From Vicia villosa (lineage: Eukaryota > Streptophyta > Magnoliopsida > Fabales > Fabaceae), in assembly GCF_029867415.1 (NCBI RefSeq), contig NC_081185.1, forward strand, positions 122,206,920 to 122,270,919: a stretch of 64,000 bases of DNA. The letters are read 5' to 3'. Positions 32,501 to 45,560 of this stretch are shown here, in pieces (position 1 is the stretch's first letter; every line of letters begins with the position of its first letter). A model generated the notes under the pieces. The model was not told the origin of the DNA. It searched no databases and saw only the letters and a list, made by a program, of their open reading frames with translations. The position numbers and the translations under genes are program-made.

Positions 32501-34346
32501 GGAAGCTCGTTAGAATAAATTTGTTTCGCTATGCATAAATGATAAAATATGCATGTATGAATGTTCATGAAAATGAAGTCTCTATCAAATTCAGATCAAT
32601 TCTTTTTGTTTTCTTTAATTAATTCATCCTACTAATCCTCTTTAATTATCAAATTGCAGCAACTGAAAAATGAAATGTGTGCATTGACTATTTGCAAATA
32701 CCAAATAAAACGCGTGCTAGACCCTCAAGGCATTTCTTTAGCTCTGCTGCTGCAAATGATGTTGCATCCATCCCAGAAGCCTCCCATTCATCTGGAACAA
32801 AAACCCGAAAGCCTTCCATCTACATAATATAATAAGAGGAAATCATATAAATGTAATCATTAGGGAATAAACCAGTTACTGCATAAGGGACATACTTGAT
32901 GGAAGACAGGATAATGAGTAGAATCAATTGAATCCCTTCGATAAACATCTCCGGTAACAAGGAAATGAGTATATCCATCTCTCAATAATTCTGCCTGATG
33001 AGCACTTGTGTGGCACCTTAAAACAGTTTGAGGGTCTATATAGTATGTATCATTATAGCTCCTACTCACATGATCTTCAGGAACCAAGACATCATCAAAG
33101 TTCTAGGACATAAAGAAAATTGTCAGAAGGAAGTGTTGTTATGAGGTTCAAGCCACCTTGCCAACCAAAAAGAAGTATTTGCTTCGTCCCATATTAAGTA
33201 TCACATTAGCAAACGGAATTTGTCTTAAAAAAAAGTGTTGTTTTATGTTTTCAATGTAACATTAATTACTTTATTCCAATTTTATTTCCAAACTAATGTT
33301 ATGTGTATCACTCCCAAGTTCACTGTACTCCCCTACACATTTATGACATTGGTTAATAAGGATATAATTGTAAAACTGTCACGCACTTTCGTTTATTTAC
33401 AACTTTTATTGGTCTTTGTAAAGTAACCTAAAGTGATACTTAATACAAGACGGAAGGAGTAATACGCAAGAAAAGAAATCAACATGAATAGGATTCAGTG
33501 CTCACATTGATAAGGAGTAATCAACAAGATAAGAAACCAATTATTTGGTTAGCTAGCTGTCAGTTGGACCCTATGATAAGGGACCATAGTGTGTACTTGC
33601 ATTCATTATGGAAGGTTGAATAACAAAACTTGCAGAACCAATGTGATTACGAAAAACAATATCACTGCATCATATAGGAGCAAAGGGCAACATATCTTTA
33701 GATGTATTTTACCATACCTGCTTCAGTGTGACAATAGGACAAAGGTCGTCAAACTTGTTGAACTTGTTTGAATAATTTGTGTCAAAATACTCGTATATAG
33801 CATTCTTGAGTATCCCAAGAGGGTGTTGATCCCTCCTGTGAAGCTGCATTCCAAGTTTCGAAAATATGTTGTCTGGAACATTATTTGTTGGATCATCCTT
33901 CACTATATCTAAAGGACCAAGAAGCAGAAATGATTAAATTTTCATGAACCAGAGAATACTTTTCAATAAAAACCTTTGGCATAAAGGAACACCGCACACA
34001 CAGAGGCACACACATAACAAGAGTAAGCTCAGTCATTTCCCAAATGGAAGTGTAATTGGAGAAAAAGACAGAAAAATTAGAGTCTCTTGAAAAAAACAAT
34101 TAGAGTCAGCTCAGTGGTAAGAGTTTGATATTGTAAAGTACCTTGTTTGGTAATCTTGAGTCCGCCAAGCTCCAATGAAGAGAAAACCGGTTGCCTCCAT
34201 TTCTTGTTGGAAAGCTTATCAGAAGAGAGAGAAGCAGGTGCAGATGAGAAAGGTAAACAAAATGCTAAGCTTCTGAAGCTATTATTACGTTGACGAAAGA
34301 GAGATGCTCCAACGAAAAGTGTAGTATACGCGGAAGAGATCATCAT
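29583..34346 (-). CDS. Organellar phenylalanyl-tRNA synthetase
   Basis: 428 residues from ten minus-strand exons: 34346-34142, 33902-33718, 33102-32896, 32819-32702, 31574-31498, 31267-31088, 30943-30899, 30293-30189, 29848-29735, 29633-29583. Each border is GT/AG and all joins keep frame. It charges tRNA-Phe in chloroplast and mitochondrion as a single-chain enzyme. The N terminus ([20 protein letters not shown]) is a targeting peptide. The class II catalytic domain spans about 75-310: [13 protein letters not shown] and [20 protein letters not shown] around motif 2, and [18 protein letters not shown] for motif 3. The C-terminal anticodon-binding (FDX-ACB) domain, about 325-428, starts [12 protein letters not shown] and includes [18 protein letters not shown]. 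Length fits plant homologues. Start is the first true ATG. Confidence 0.95.
32039..32443. mobile_element. AGCGGC-rich element in a PheRS intron
   Basis: Left words CAGCCGCTATAG and ATAGCGGGATAGC recur inverted on the right (ATCCCGCTATACGCTAT, GTCAGCCGCTCC). Same type as the element in ClpP4 intron 3. Borders approximate. Confidence 0.5.
33175..33463. mobile_element. Stowaway-like MITE in PheRS intron 2
   Basis: CTTCGTCCCATATTAAGTAT at the left and the complement of the right end (CTCCTTCCGTCTTGTATTAAG) both lead into AAGTATCAC. TA-rich borders, ~289 bp, non-coding. Confidence 0.75.
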
Positions 34347-34816
34347 TGCCACACAAATGACTGTAGCACACGATTTCTGTAAAAAATTTAACGATGAACA
34401 ATTCAGTTACTTGGCTACAAATTAACAACTTGAAAAGGGAACGGCGGCTATCGCGGCCGCGAATCTCGCTGGATTTGCAGCGCGCGCCACAGAGAGAGGA
34501 GGGGAGGTAATTCCGAATAGAAAAAAGGACCGATTTCTTACTGTTTGAGGTGGCTGATTATCACCTCCGGCTGCGTTTTAGCGGTGGTGGTGGCGGTGGC
34601 CGTGACAGTTCAAGTGTAGTTCAGTTCAGAGTTGAGACTCACTCCATTTCATCTCTTATCGGATTTCTTTCTTTTGCCCCCATACGTTGTGTTGTTAGGA
34701 TAAAAACCGGGTGCCAAACCGGAAAACCGGTAGAACTTTTTTTTTTTTGACAAACCGGTAGAACTTAGTAACATATTTTTTTGATAATTTGTTTTTATGG
34801 CAGAATTAACCTTTAT
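34347..34816. other. PheRS promoter side with CpG-rich patch
   Basis: Positions 34440-34500 are unusually GC-rich (GCGGCTATCGCGGCCGCG, GCAGCGCGCGCC) and resemble a scrap of the AGCGGC element family. A 66-codon frame at 34550-34750 has no ATG start and no recognisable product. Confidence 0.5.
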
Positions 34817-35130
34817 GCTATGTTTGGATTGATGGACTAGAATAAAGCAGAGTGGAACATGATGGAATGGAGTGGAGCGGAGTGGAATAGTATTGAGATT
34901 TCATTCCATTGTTTGTGTATATTTTATAATTTGACGGAGCGGAATGGAATATTTTAGTTCATTCCATTGCATACACCCCAAATGGGGTGGAATAAAAATT
35001 GAAGGATATGATGGAATAGGATGGAATGGATTCCATCATATTCCATTCCACTCCATCCATTATTTATAAATCCAAACAACGAAATCTGATTAAATACCAC
35101 TCCATTCCATTCCATCAATCCAAACATACC
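34817..35130. mobile_element. MITE with GGAATGGAATGG arms
   Basis: CTATGTTTGGATTGATGG at the left and the complement GGTATGTTTGGATTGATGGA at the right are near-perfect inverted repeats. The arms are built of ATGGAATGGAGTGG-like words, so the whole element can fold on itself. No clear target duplication. Confidence 0.8.
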
Positions 35131-35240
35131 CTTAGGGTTAAATATCTTTTTGTTTTTATAAAATTGTCAAATTTTATTTTTATCCATATAAAAATGGTAT
35201 ATTTTAGTTCCTACAAAATTATTATACACATAGTTTTAGT

Positions 35241-36463
35241 TATGGGTGTTTGCGGTGCGGTTTGAGCGATTTTAACAAAAAAAATCATCTAAACCACAAG
35301 AGGAAAAATCGTGCGGTTTGGTTTGATTCGGTTGGCTTTAAAAAAAACCAAACCAAATCAATGCGGTTCGGTTCGGTTCAGTTGATTCGTTTTTTTACAA
35401 ATATTTTATTGAGTCATACATACACATAGGGTGCGTTTGATTTGATGCAGAAAGTTATTGAGGGACTGGACAAAATATATGATAAGGGACAGGACAAAAA
35501 CATGAATTTTTGTCCCTCACTAAACCATGGGACAACTTTTTGTCCATAGCACAATTTATCAAAAATGTAACAAAATACCATTTTTTTTAACTATTTCTTC
35601 CATTATTTAATATTTTGATTCATAAATATAATATTAATATTTTATATAACAATAAATAATATTATAGTAAAAATTATATAGTTTTGTTGGGTACATAGAT
35701 ATATCAAATTAAAATATAGGAAAAAAATGTCCAGTGCATCAACCATCAAATACAGTACAGTACAAAAAGTTGTTGTGTACTGTTCTGTATTATCTAACAT
35801 TGTTTTGTCCAGTACTTCTTATTTTACAAATCAAACTCACCCATATAGATGACAACATAACTTTATATTTAGACATTCATACACTATCAAATAACAACAA
35901 ATCTCGTCATATTTTGACAACAACTTTCCATTTAATATGTAAATATTAAATTAGACAAAAGTAGAATAATAAACAAAAAAAAAAGCACAAAACAATATAA
36001 AATTATTATAATGAAACAAAAAAATAGAAGAGACGAGAGATTAGTGAATATGAAAAAGAAAGAACAAAAGAGTTGAGAGATTAGAGAAGAAGATTAGAGA
36101 ATATAAAAGAGTAGAGATTAGAGAAGAAGAGGGAAGATGTATGTGGCAAAGAAGACGCGATAATGCTATTAAAGATTTGAGAAGATCGGGGTTGAAATCA
36201 TATGTGTAAGGATGAGAAAATTGTTTGTAATCATAAGGCTAAGGTATAATAGGTTAAAGTTTGGGTTGGATGTGAGTTAAGTAAAAGTTAGGTTGTAACA
36301 TAATGCGGGTTGGTTCGGTTTACAAAATACAAACCGCAAACCGAACCGTGCGATTTTATTAAAAGATGACCCAAACAAATTCAAACCAAATGCAGTTTTT
36401 TGCGGGTTCAATTTGATTTGGTTTGCGATTTTCTATTGGATTGATTTGGTTTTGAACACCCCT
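35241..36463. mobile_element. hAT-like element nested in the previous one
   Basis: Ends TATGGGTGTTTGCGG and TTTTGAACACCCCTA are inverted; flanks GTTTTAGT and ATTTTACT match at 6 of 8 positions. CGGTTTGGTTTG-type words dominate the ends, as in the element at 9304. Itself hosts another element at 35429-35842. Confidence 0.75.
35429..35842. mobile_element. Innermost element, GGGTGCGTTTGATTTG ends
   Basis: GGGTGCGTTTGATTTG and the complement of the right end GGGTGAGTTTGATTTG differ at one base in sixteen. The 414-bp body contains TTGTCC/GGACAA words in both directions. Target duplication unclear. Confidence 0.75.
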
Positions 36464-36878
36464 AATTTTACTCACTGTCGTTAAATCAATGTATATTTTT
36501 GAATGATTATTTTACAAACATGTTTAGAATATTATAAAAAGTTCCTTGAAAAAAGAACTCAAACTTAATTTTTAATTCGAGATTTTTATTACTTTTATCA
36601 TTATCTTTTAACATTTTAAAAATTCATATTTAATTCTTCTCATTTTAAACAATTCTAAAATTTAGTAAAGAAACTTAGTATAGTATTATAAATATGTATG
36701 AAAAAAATTATTCAAAAATTTAAAAGTTTAAGAATGATTAAACAATTTTTAAAATTTTAGAAAATAACATGAACTAAAACTGCATGCATAAATAATTTGT
36801 AGGAACCAAAACATGTTTTATAAAAACTAAAAATAAATTTTGAGACATTTATAGAGACCAAAAACATATTTAATCCTA

Positions 36879-37299
36879 ATTTTTATGGATCTAAATTGTA
36901 TTTAAATAACAAATAATAAAATTCTAATGGTATTTTAAATAAATATTTTATATTTTACTAATATTTTTATACTCCATTGATAATTAATATCTTATTGTTT
37001 TTGAATGATAAACAACACATTTTTCCATCATTTCATGAAGTAACTTACACAAAAATTCAAATGTATATGTTTGGTTTCTTTGTATGTCTTAAGGAAAGCA
37101 TTTCACTCTTGCACGGATCATGTTTGAGGGACTTTGTATATGTCTGGTTTTCTTGGGTCAGGTTCTTGAATGGACCAGATTTAGCCCGACCCAGTGGAAT
37201 ATTTGATGGGTTAGGTTGTTTATGACAGCCCAAGTCTAGCGCATGACAATATCTGATTGAGATATGACAGAAAATACATTTATGACTAATTAAGGGTAT
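36879..37299. other. Unassigned non-coding stretch
   Basis: No gene or defined repeat recognised. Confidence 0.4.
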
Positions 37300-37984
37300 C
37301 ATGGTTCGAGAGTTAGGAAGTCAAAAGCCACATTTCCAATTATCATTAAAAGGTCATGGGAATCAGGGGCAATCATATTAAACTGCCACTGATGAGCTTT
37401 TGTGTAAGACGAGTCAGAGTTGCTATATAAGAAGAAGAATACAATGAGAACAAATATACACAATTCACAAGAGAATTCAACTATGGTTGTACTGGTCCTC
37501 GTTGGTCGAGGATTACATTTGGAGCCCACCGTGTAGTCTAATAAAATTAACCTGGGCCATACACACATATTCTAACAGTAGTCTGGCCCTATCTCATGAT
37601 GATGAGAGCTGTCACTAATAGAAATAACAACAACAGTTGAGTTTCCATAATGGAGTTGCTAACCGTTATGGAGGAATTTCATCACTAGAACAAAGCATTA
37701 CCTGACAGTGTTTAAGACTTACAATAACATCAACACGCAAAGTTAGATGTGGTCTAAAAGGAAGAGCCCACGAATCCTCGACCACTCGCAGCGGAGATTT
37801 CAAATGTTCTGGTCCCCAACAATTTCAAACAACCATCTTTTATGTCCTTGGGTGGCAATAGTGATCCCCAAGAACACGCAATTTCCATCAACACCCAGAT
37901 AACTATCATCGAGGTTGATGACTTGCTCAAATGCAAATTGATGGCCGAAATGATTGTGGAGGTTTGGAAAATGTTGATTTAAAA
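37300..37984 (+). pseudogene. Tat-like Ty3/gypsy remnant: LTR end, primer site, gag start
   Basis: A TATATAAG box-like motif near 37425 and LTR-like sequence lead to ATTTGGAGCCCACCGTG (about 37516), the primer-site phrase of Tat-type gypsy elements. Further on, 37770-37984 reads in one frame NNFKQPSFMSLGGNSDPQEH, then DDLLKCKLMAEM, the start of Tat gag, followed by TAA. The rest is cut off by copia-like LTR sequence. Confidence 0.7.
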
Positions 37985-39789
<1,805 letters not shown>

Positions 39790-41677
39790 TGTAACGCCCG
39801 TATAATTTTAATATTAATTTAATCAAGAATATTGAATTAATAATTAGAATTATTAAGGATTTTGTGAAAATAATAAATAAATAATGGTTTATGGCATTTG
39901 GGCCATGTGAGAAATAGTAAGGGGGGGTGTGATATAGGAAGGCCCTTTACTAATATTATTATTATTTTCATAAAATAATTGGAATTGGGAAGAAAGAAAG
40001 AACGTGAAAGAACAGAAGTCTGAGGAACGAGGGACGTGAAGGAGAACGGTAGAGGGAGAGACCAAGAATCAAGAAATTGTCTAAGGTAAGGGGGGACTTA
40101 TCTGATTATCATCTATTATCGGGTTAGGGGTTAATAATACTGAATAGATGTGGAATTCGGATCGATTGAGTCATATGATAGGTTTAGGGATTGAGTTAAT
40201 TGTATGATGTTTGACCTCTATGTTTGAATCTATGATGTCTGCGTTGTTATGGTCTCAATTGATGTGTAATTGGTGTATTATGAGACGTGTTTTGTGTTGT
40301 TTGTGCATTCTATTTCTCTAGGTTCGTACTGGTATGAATTGGGTGTGTTTGGAATGCATAGAATGCTGTTTTCTGCAGGTTGGGGTTTTTGAAATCGCCG
40401 GTTCGCGCCGCGTGCACAGGGTGGCGCCGCGAACAGGTGGGCAGAATGCCAGGAAGTTGTGATACGCTCAGGTCGCGCCGCGTACCTGTGTCCGCGCCGC
40501 GAAGGCATAACTTTTTCTCGTTTCGCGCCGCGTGTAGATGTTTGCGCCGCGAACAGCTTGGCAGAGAGCCAATGATTTTTGGGACGCTCAGTTCGCGCCG
40601 CGAACTGGTGATGGCGCCGCGTGCTGTTGGTGTTTTGAGGTATTTTCAAAAGTTCAAAGATGCATAACTTTTTAACCGTTAGTCCGTTTGATGCGCCGTT
40701 TTGAGCTAAACGAACCTTGTAGGATAATCTATATGATGATGATTGGTCGGTTTTTAGAATGATGGAAATACATGTATGCTATTCTTATTGCGTATGATGA
40801 TTGATGCAAATACGTGTATGTTTTGTATATGATGATTATGGAATTGTGATTGAATGATGTTAATATATATGAACATACTTGAATGATGATGACGATGTTG
40901 ATGATTGATGATGATGATAGTAGCAGTATGTTGTATATGTTGCATTCATTCATGTTCATTGATGATACTGTATCCATAAGGGTGTGTTGGATCAGTGAAG
41001 GGCATGATTCCCATCGTGTGGAATCTGTGCTGGCAGGGCCGTATCTTGGACGATGTTGGATCGGTCATGGGTTATCCCCATTTGATGATGTTGGTACCAC
41101 ATGCATAGTGTCAGTTCATACATATGCATAATTTATAACATGATTGGATGTATTCCAGTGTTGTAAACGTTAATGATGTATTGATTTTGGTTTGATTTGT
41201 TGTGAATGTCTGTTTATGAAACAATTGGGTGAATGATGCAACTGTGATGTGTTATTACTTTATAACCTTATAACATTTGTTAATTATGATGAGACTCACC
41301 CTTACATGTTGTCATTTTCAGATTGAGGATAGCGGCTGTTCGACTCGGTGAGGATTAGCTCATGAGTCAGTGTTTTAGTAGCGTCAGGTGTCATGCTCTG
41401 ATAGTTGTAACACTGGGGACGCGATTGTTTAGAGTTTATGATTATGACTCTAGTTATGTTTTGATGTTTTGAAGGATAAGTTTTGAAGATGTTAAACTTA
41501 GTCCGTTTTTGATAAATTCCGCTGTGTTAACATGAAACGTTTTAATTTATGATGATTACCTCAGTGAATGCATGACATGACTGAATGATGTTTATTTATT
41601 ATGAATTGTGGCACCCTTATTTCATGTACTCTGAATAATTGTTTTAAATTGCCGCGGGGTTAGTAAGGGGTGTTACA
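39790..41677 (+). repeat. 5' LTR of the gypsy element
   Basis: 1,888 bp, TGTAACGCCCGTATAATT at the start. Contains a GC-rich island with four CGCGCCGCG pairs (40402-40624) in otherwise AT-rich sequence. Confidence 0.95.
40402..40624. repeat. Four paired CGCGCCGCG motifs
   Basis: GCGCCGCG cores at 40405/40424, 40475/40494, 40525/40544 and 40595/40614: always 19 bp apart within a pair. Pair starts are 70, 50 and 70 bp apart, so the block is also a ~120-bp duplication. The left member is usually TTCGCGCCGCG and the right GCGCCGCGAA. Repeated in the 3' LTR at about 51701-51923. Confidence 0.95.
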
Positions 41678-41681
41678 ATAG

Positions 41682-41693
41682 TGGTATCAGAGC
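41682..41693 (+). promoter_or_regulatory. Primer-binding site of the gypsy element
   Basis: TGGTATCAGAGC, complementary to the initiator tRNA-Met 3' end, four bases after the LTR. Confidence 0.9.
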
Positions 41694-42645
41694 ATAGTCG
41701 GTCGTTATGACCAGAGTCTTAGTGTCAGTTTTGCTTTCCTGTGTATGCGACTAGTAAGAGTTAACTGTCGATACTTCTGTTCTGATTAAATTGGTTGTGA
41801 TTTAAGCAGAACAATGGCTGGAAGAGGAGGAAGAAACGATGATGCTATCGCTGAGGCTCTGGGCATGATTGCTGGTGTGCTGGGAGGAAATGCCAATGGA
41901 GCTGCGATTGGAGCTGACAGGCAGCTGAATAGTTTTCAGAGGAACAATCCTCCATTGTTCAAGGGCACGCTGTCGCTACCCGCGAAAAATGGAATCAGAG
42001 TCGCCACTAATATATTTATCCCATCGAGGGAAAGGAATACCAGGAACCTAACTCAGAATAAGAACGAGGTCTTTCGACCAGAGAATAGGGTACGGGAGTC
42101 GGTTACGCGAGGGGAAGGTGCTAGCACCCCTCACGCCCATCGTACTCGATGGTATCCACCTATGTTTGTTTCTATCTAAAGGGTGTCTAATGTCTAAAAC
42201 TAAATGCAGATGAATGCAAAAGAAACACGGGGAAAAGAAGGAATTATTTACAAGTGTGCTCGCTTAGGCCCCGCGACCCAATGCCTACGTATCCTTTTCA
42301 GGAATCAGAGCGACCGTAGTTCGGCTCCATAGTTTCCATTTGTTTTGTGTTTTTTAGTTGAACAGCGGTTAAGGTCGCAATCCACGATGCTCGACCTTTG
42401 GAGACTTATACGCCTACTTTGGAATGGACTCAACATGTTCTTAAGCGCCTAACAAGGCAAAAGAGTGAACTTGGGTTTGTGTTTTTTATGTAACTACATG
42501 ATGAACAAAACCCAATACAAGGTTTCGCACCACTTCGTCACTTTGCTTTAATTCGAGCCTTTATTAAGTGTTTTAAGTGTTTTTGGTTAGGTATTTTTTA
42601 AGGGGATTTATTTTGCGATTAGAATCACATAAAAATGTATAATGA

Positions 42646-42906
42646 TCGAGAAGCAGATTAGGGAATGAATCCCACTCACTTCTATCCCATTATATAATGT
42701 TCAAGAAACAGATTAGGGAATGAATCCCACTCATTTCTATCCCATTAATTAATGTTTGAGAAACAGATTAGGGAATGAATCCCACTCATTTCTCTCCCAT
42801 TAAATAGTGACCGAGAAACAGATTAGGGAATGAATCCCACTCATTTCTATGCCACTAAGTGATTGAGAAACAGATTAGGGAATGAATCCCACTCATTTCT
42901 CTATCA
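42646..42906. repeat. 55-bp tandem repeat, five copies, in the solo LTR
   Basis: Copies begin with GATTAGGGAATGAATCCCAC at 42656, 42711, 42766, 42821 and 42873 (spacing 55, 55, 55, 52). Each contains the small inverted pair GGGAATGAATCCC. Confidence 0.95.
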
Positions 42907-44879
42907 CTTTCTTAATGTGATTCGCATCTTTATTTATTAGTGTTTTAATGTTGAAAAGAAAAAGGAATGAAAAAGGGGAGACTATCCTATTTTCTAACCT
43001 AATTGTTATTCTAAGTCTAATTCTAAAGTTAACATGGTGACTAAATTCTAAAAGGAGGATTAAAATGGTATTAACATAGTGGGCCAAAATTATGGCAACA
43101 AACAAGTGACGAAATCACACAACAATTATACAAAGAAATAGCATGGAAATGGTGCAAAACATAAGAGAAGCAACTCAAAAATTAGTACAAAATTAACCTA
43201 GAAATACTACTATTTTTATGGGTTTTTTCATGAAGGAGAATTGAAAGGATTAATGTCAAAATTAAACTAGCCTAAAACCTAATTAAGAAACTAATATTTT
43301 TTATTGCATTTTTTATGTCACCTATTACCTAAAAAATCTAACAAAATTTTAATGGTTTTTCATCTCGTTTTTATCAACTAAAAATAACAACAAAAAATAC
43401 TATTGTGAAGTGAACCTAAGATCTACATATTTTAATGGAGTCAGGGGGGTGCGAATTGAAACTATTGGTGCATACGGAGGTTCTGGGCGCTGGCCTTATA
43501 CAGAGGCCCAACAGGTTTTATTGTTTCAGCTTGGTTAGCAAAAAAAAAAAATATAAAGGTGTTATGGGCTCAGGGGGGTACACAAATAGCATTGGCCCAA
43601 AGAGCATTTTGTTGTTGTTACGGATTTTTGTTAGCCAAAATGAATGGTTCGTGGGCCTAGAGGGGGTGAGAATCAGAATTCGTACTTGGCCCATAGTTAT
43701 TGTTTGTTTGATTTGATTCTTATGCCAAAAAAGTATGGAATGGGCTCACAGTGGGGTGTGCTAGTAGTAATTTCGTGAGCCCAAGGTTTTGTTTGATCCA
43801 TCACAATCTTTATTCAAATTCATCAAAAATCAATACTCCACTAATACTACGTTAATTCCCAATTCAGATTGGATAATCAGGCATTTTATGACTCACTTAA
43901 TCTCCAATTATGGCTAATATTCAGATTTAATTCTAATAATAAAATTAATAGTAAAAGAGGGCCTAGGGTTACCGGATGTGACGATTGAACTCTGGACTCA
44001 GTTCCTCTTCCCCTCCTCACGAACAAACGGCGCCGGAAGACACTTCTTCTCCGATCGAACAACAACTCTTCATCTCAGCCCTCTCTCTCAATCGTTCTCA
44101 AATCAACTCTTCGGTTCTCTTCTTGCTGCAAATGAAATTGCGATAGCGATGATGGCGATCGAAGCAGGTGTCGCAACGAAGGTCGAATAGAGATTAATTC
44201 AATGATGCTGCGAAGTCGAAGATCCTCGTGGAATCTTGATGCGTGGCTGATTGCTTTGGTTGCGAGGAGATGAAACTGATTGTTGGATTGAATGCGGTTA
44301 TTGTGTGCAGAGAAGATTGAAGGTGATGATCGAAATCGTTGCTCGATGAGATTGCAGAGTTGCTGAAGATTGATTGGAATCTGTTACAGGTTGATTGAAG
44401 AAATGGTTCTCAAATGGAAGAAGTGTAGAGATTCGGTGATGAAATTGGTTGATGAAGAGAGAAAGATGAAGAGAGAGTTCGAGATTCAAGCTTCTGAAAT
44501 TTTGTTACAGGTTCGTTACTTTTTCTTGTTGTTATGTGAGTTTCCTCTGATCTTTTCTCTTTTTTTTCATTTTTTGGTGATTGAATTGGAGAGTTTCTGT
44601 TGAGAGGTTGAAGATGAATGGTGAAGTGGATGAGAAAATGAAGATGAAGTGAAGTGTGTGGTGAAGAAGAGAAGAAGATGAGGAGAAGATGATGATGAGT
44701 GAAGAATCAAGGTTGTTGAGAGAGTGAAGAGAGGTTGAGGAATTGTGGAGGATTGTGGTGTGTGAATGAGTGTGTATGTGATTATGGCGTGAAGAATCTG
44801 AATGAAGGTGGAGGTCCTGATTTTATAGAAGCATCCAGGTTGAATTCTCCCTTTCATTTTTTCTGTTTTGATTCAGTTA

Positions 44880-45560
44880 TTTCTGTTAGCAATTGGTTGA
44901 AAACTGTTAGCTGTTAGAAGGTAGTTAGAAGAGGTTATGATTCTGTTATTGTGAGCTGGCAGTTAGGAAATAAGAGATTCTGTTTGGTGGTTAGAAAATT
45001 AGTTAGGAAAGTTATGATTTTGTTTGATGAGCTGGCAGGTTAGTTAGCAATTCTGTTTTGTTAGTTAGGTGGATAGAGAATTCTGTCATAAAATGCTATG
45101 GTAAGAGAGAGGTTGTTAGGAAATCTGTTTAGGACAGTTGATGAGTTTGGTTAGGAAATTGTTAGAGAGGTTGGAAAGAGGTTAGATTTTCTGTTTGACA
45201 GTTAGTTAAAGAGTGAGAAAGAGCTACAAGCTGTTAGAAATTACTAACTGAAATGTCAGTTGGTTTTGAAACGGTTAAATTTAGTTAGAAGTGGGTTAGG
45301 GGTTTGATTATGAGCTGTTAGTTAACTCCGTTTTTTGACAGTTGGTTATATTCAGTTTTGGTTATAGTTTTTTGCAAAGTTAGTTACATGATAGGAATTA
45401 GTTGAAATATGGTTAGAAGTTACTACTAGGTATGGTTATATAGGAAGTGTGTTTGGATGGTAGTTAAAGTTAACTGAAACTGGTTTAGGGAATTGGTTAG
45501 AATTAGTTAAGACCAAAATGGATGGTGGTTTGGTTTAGGGACTGTATGCAGGGCTGAATT
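44880..45560. repeat. Degenerate GTTAG-rich low-complexity tract
   Basis: Dense but irregular GTTAG/TTAGTTAG/TTAGAAG words over ~680 bp within the solo LTR; no fixed period. Confidence 0.7.

Larger units (their letters stand above)
35133..36878. mobile_element. Outer inverted-repeat element, AGGGTTAAATATG type
   Basis: TAGGGTTAAATATCTTTTTG at the left; complement of the right end TAGGATTAAATATGTTTTTG. This terminus (…ATATGTTTTTGGTCCCTATA) is abundant in legumes. The original element is about 530 bp; the remainder is a hAT-like insertion at 35241-36463. Non-coding. Confidence 0.75.

Noticed and set aside
34550..34750. Gly/Arg-rich 66-codon frame upstream of PheRS
   Set aside because: Starts with GTG, no homology, ends in a poly-T tract; likely promoter-side sequence.
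40380..40667. 95-codon frame in the gypsy LTR (and its copy at 51679)
   Set aside because: Created by the CGCGCCGCG repeats; duplicated simply because it lies in both LTRs, no start context or homology.
42646..42906. 55-bp repeats resembling a CRISPR array
   Set aside because: The whole unit repeats, including the would-be spacers; ordinary minisatellite in an LTR.
44880..45560. GTTAG-rich tract as interstitial telomere
   Set aside because: Plant telomeres are TTTAGGG; here the words are irregular and mostly GTTAG/TTAGTTAG, so low-complexity LTR sequence.
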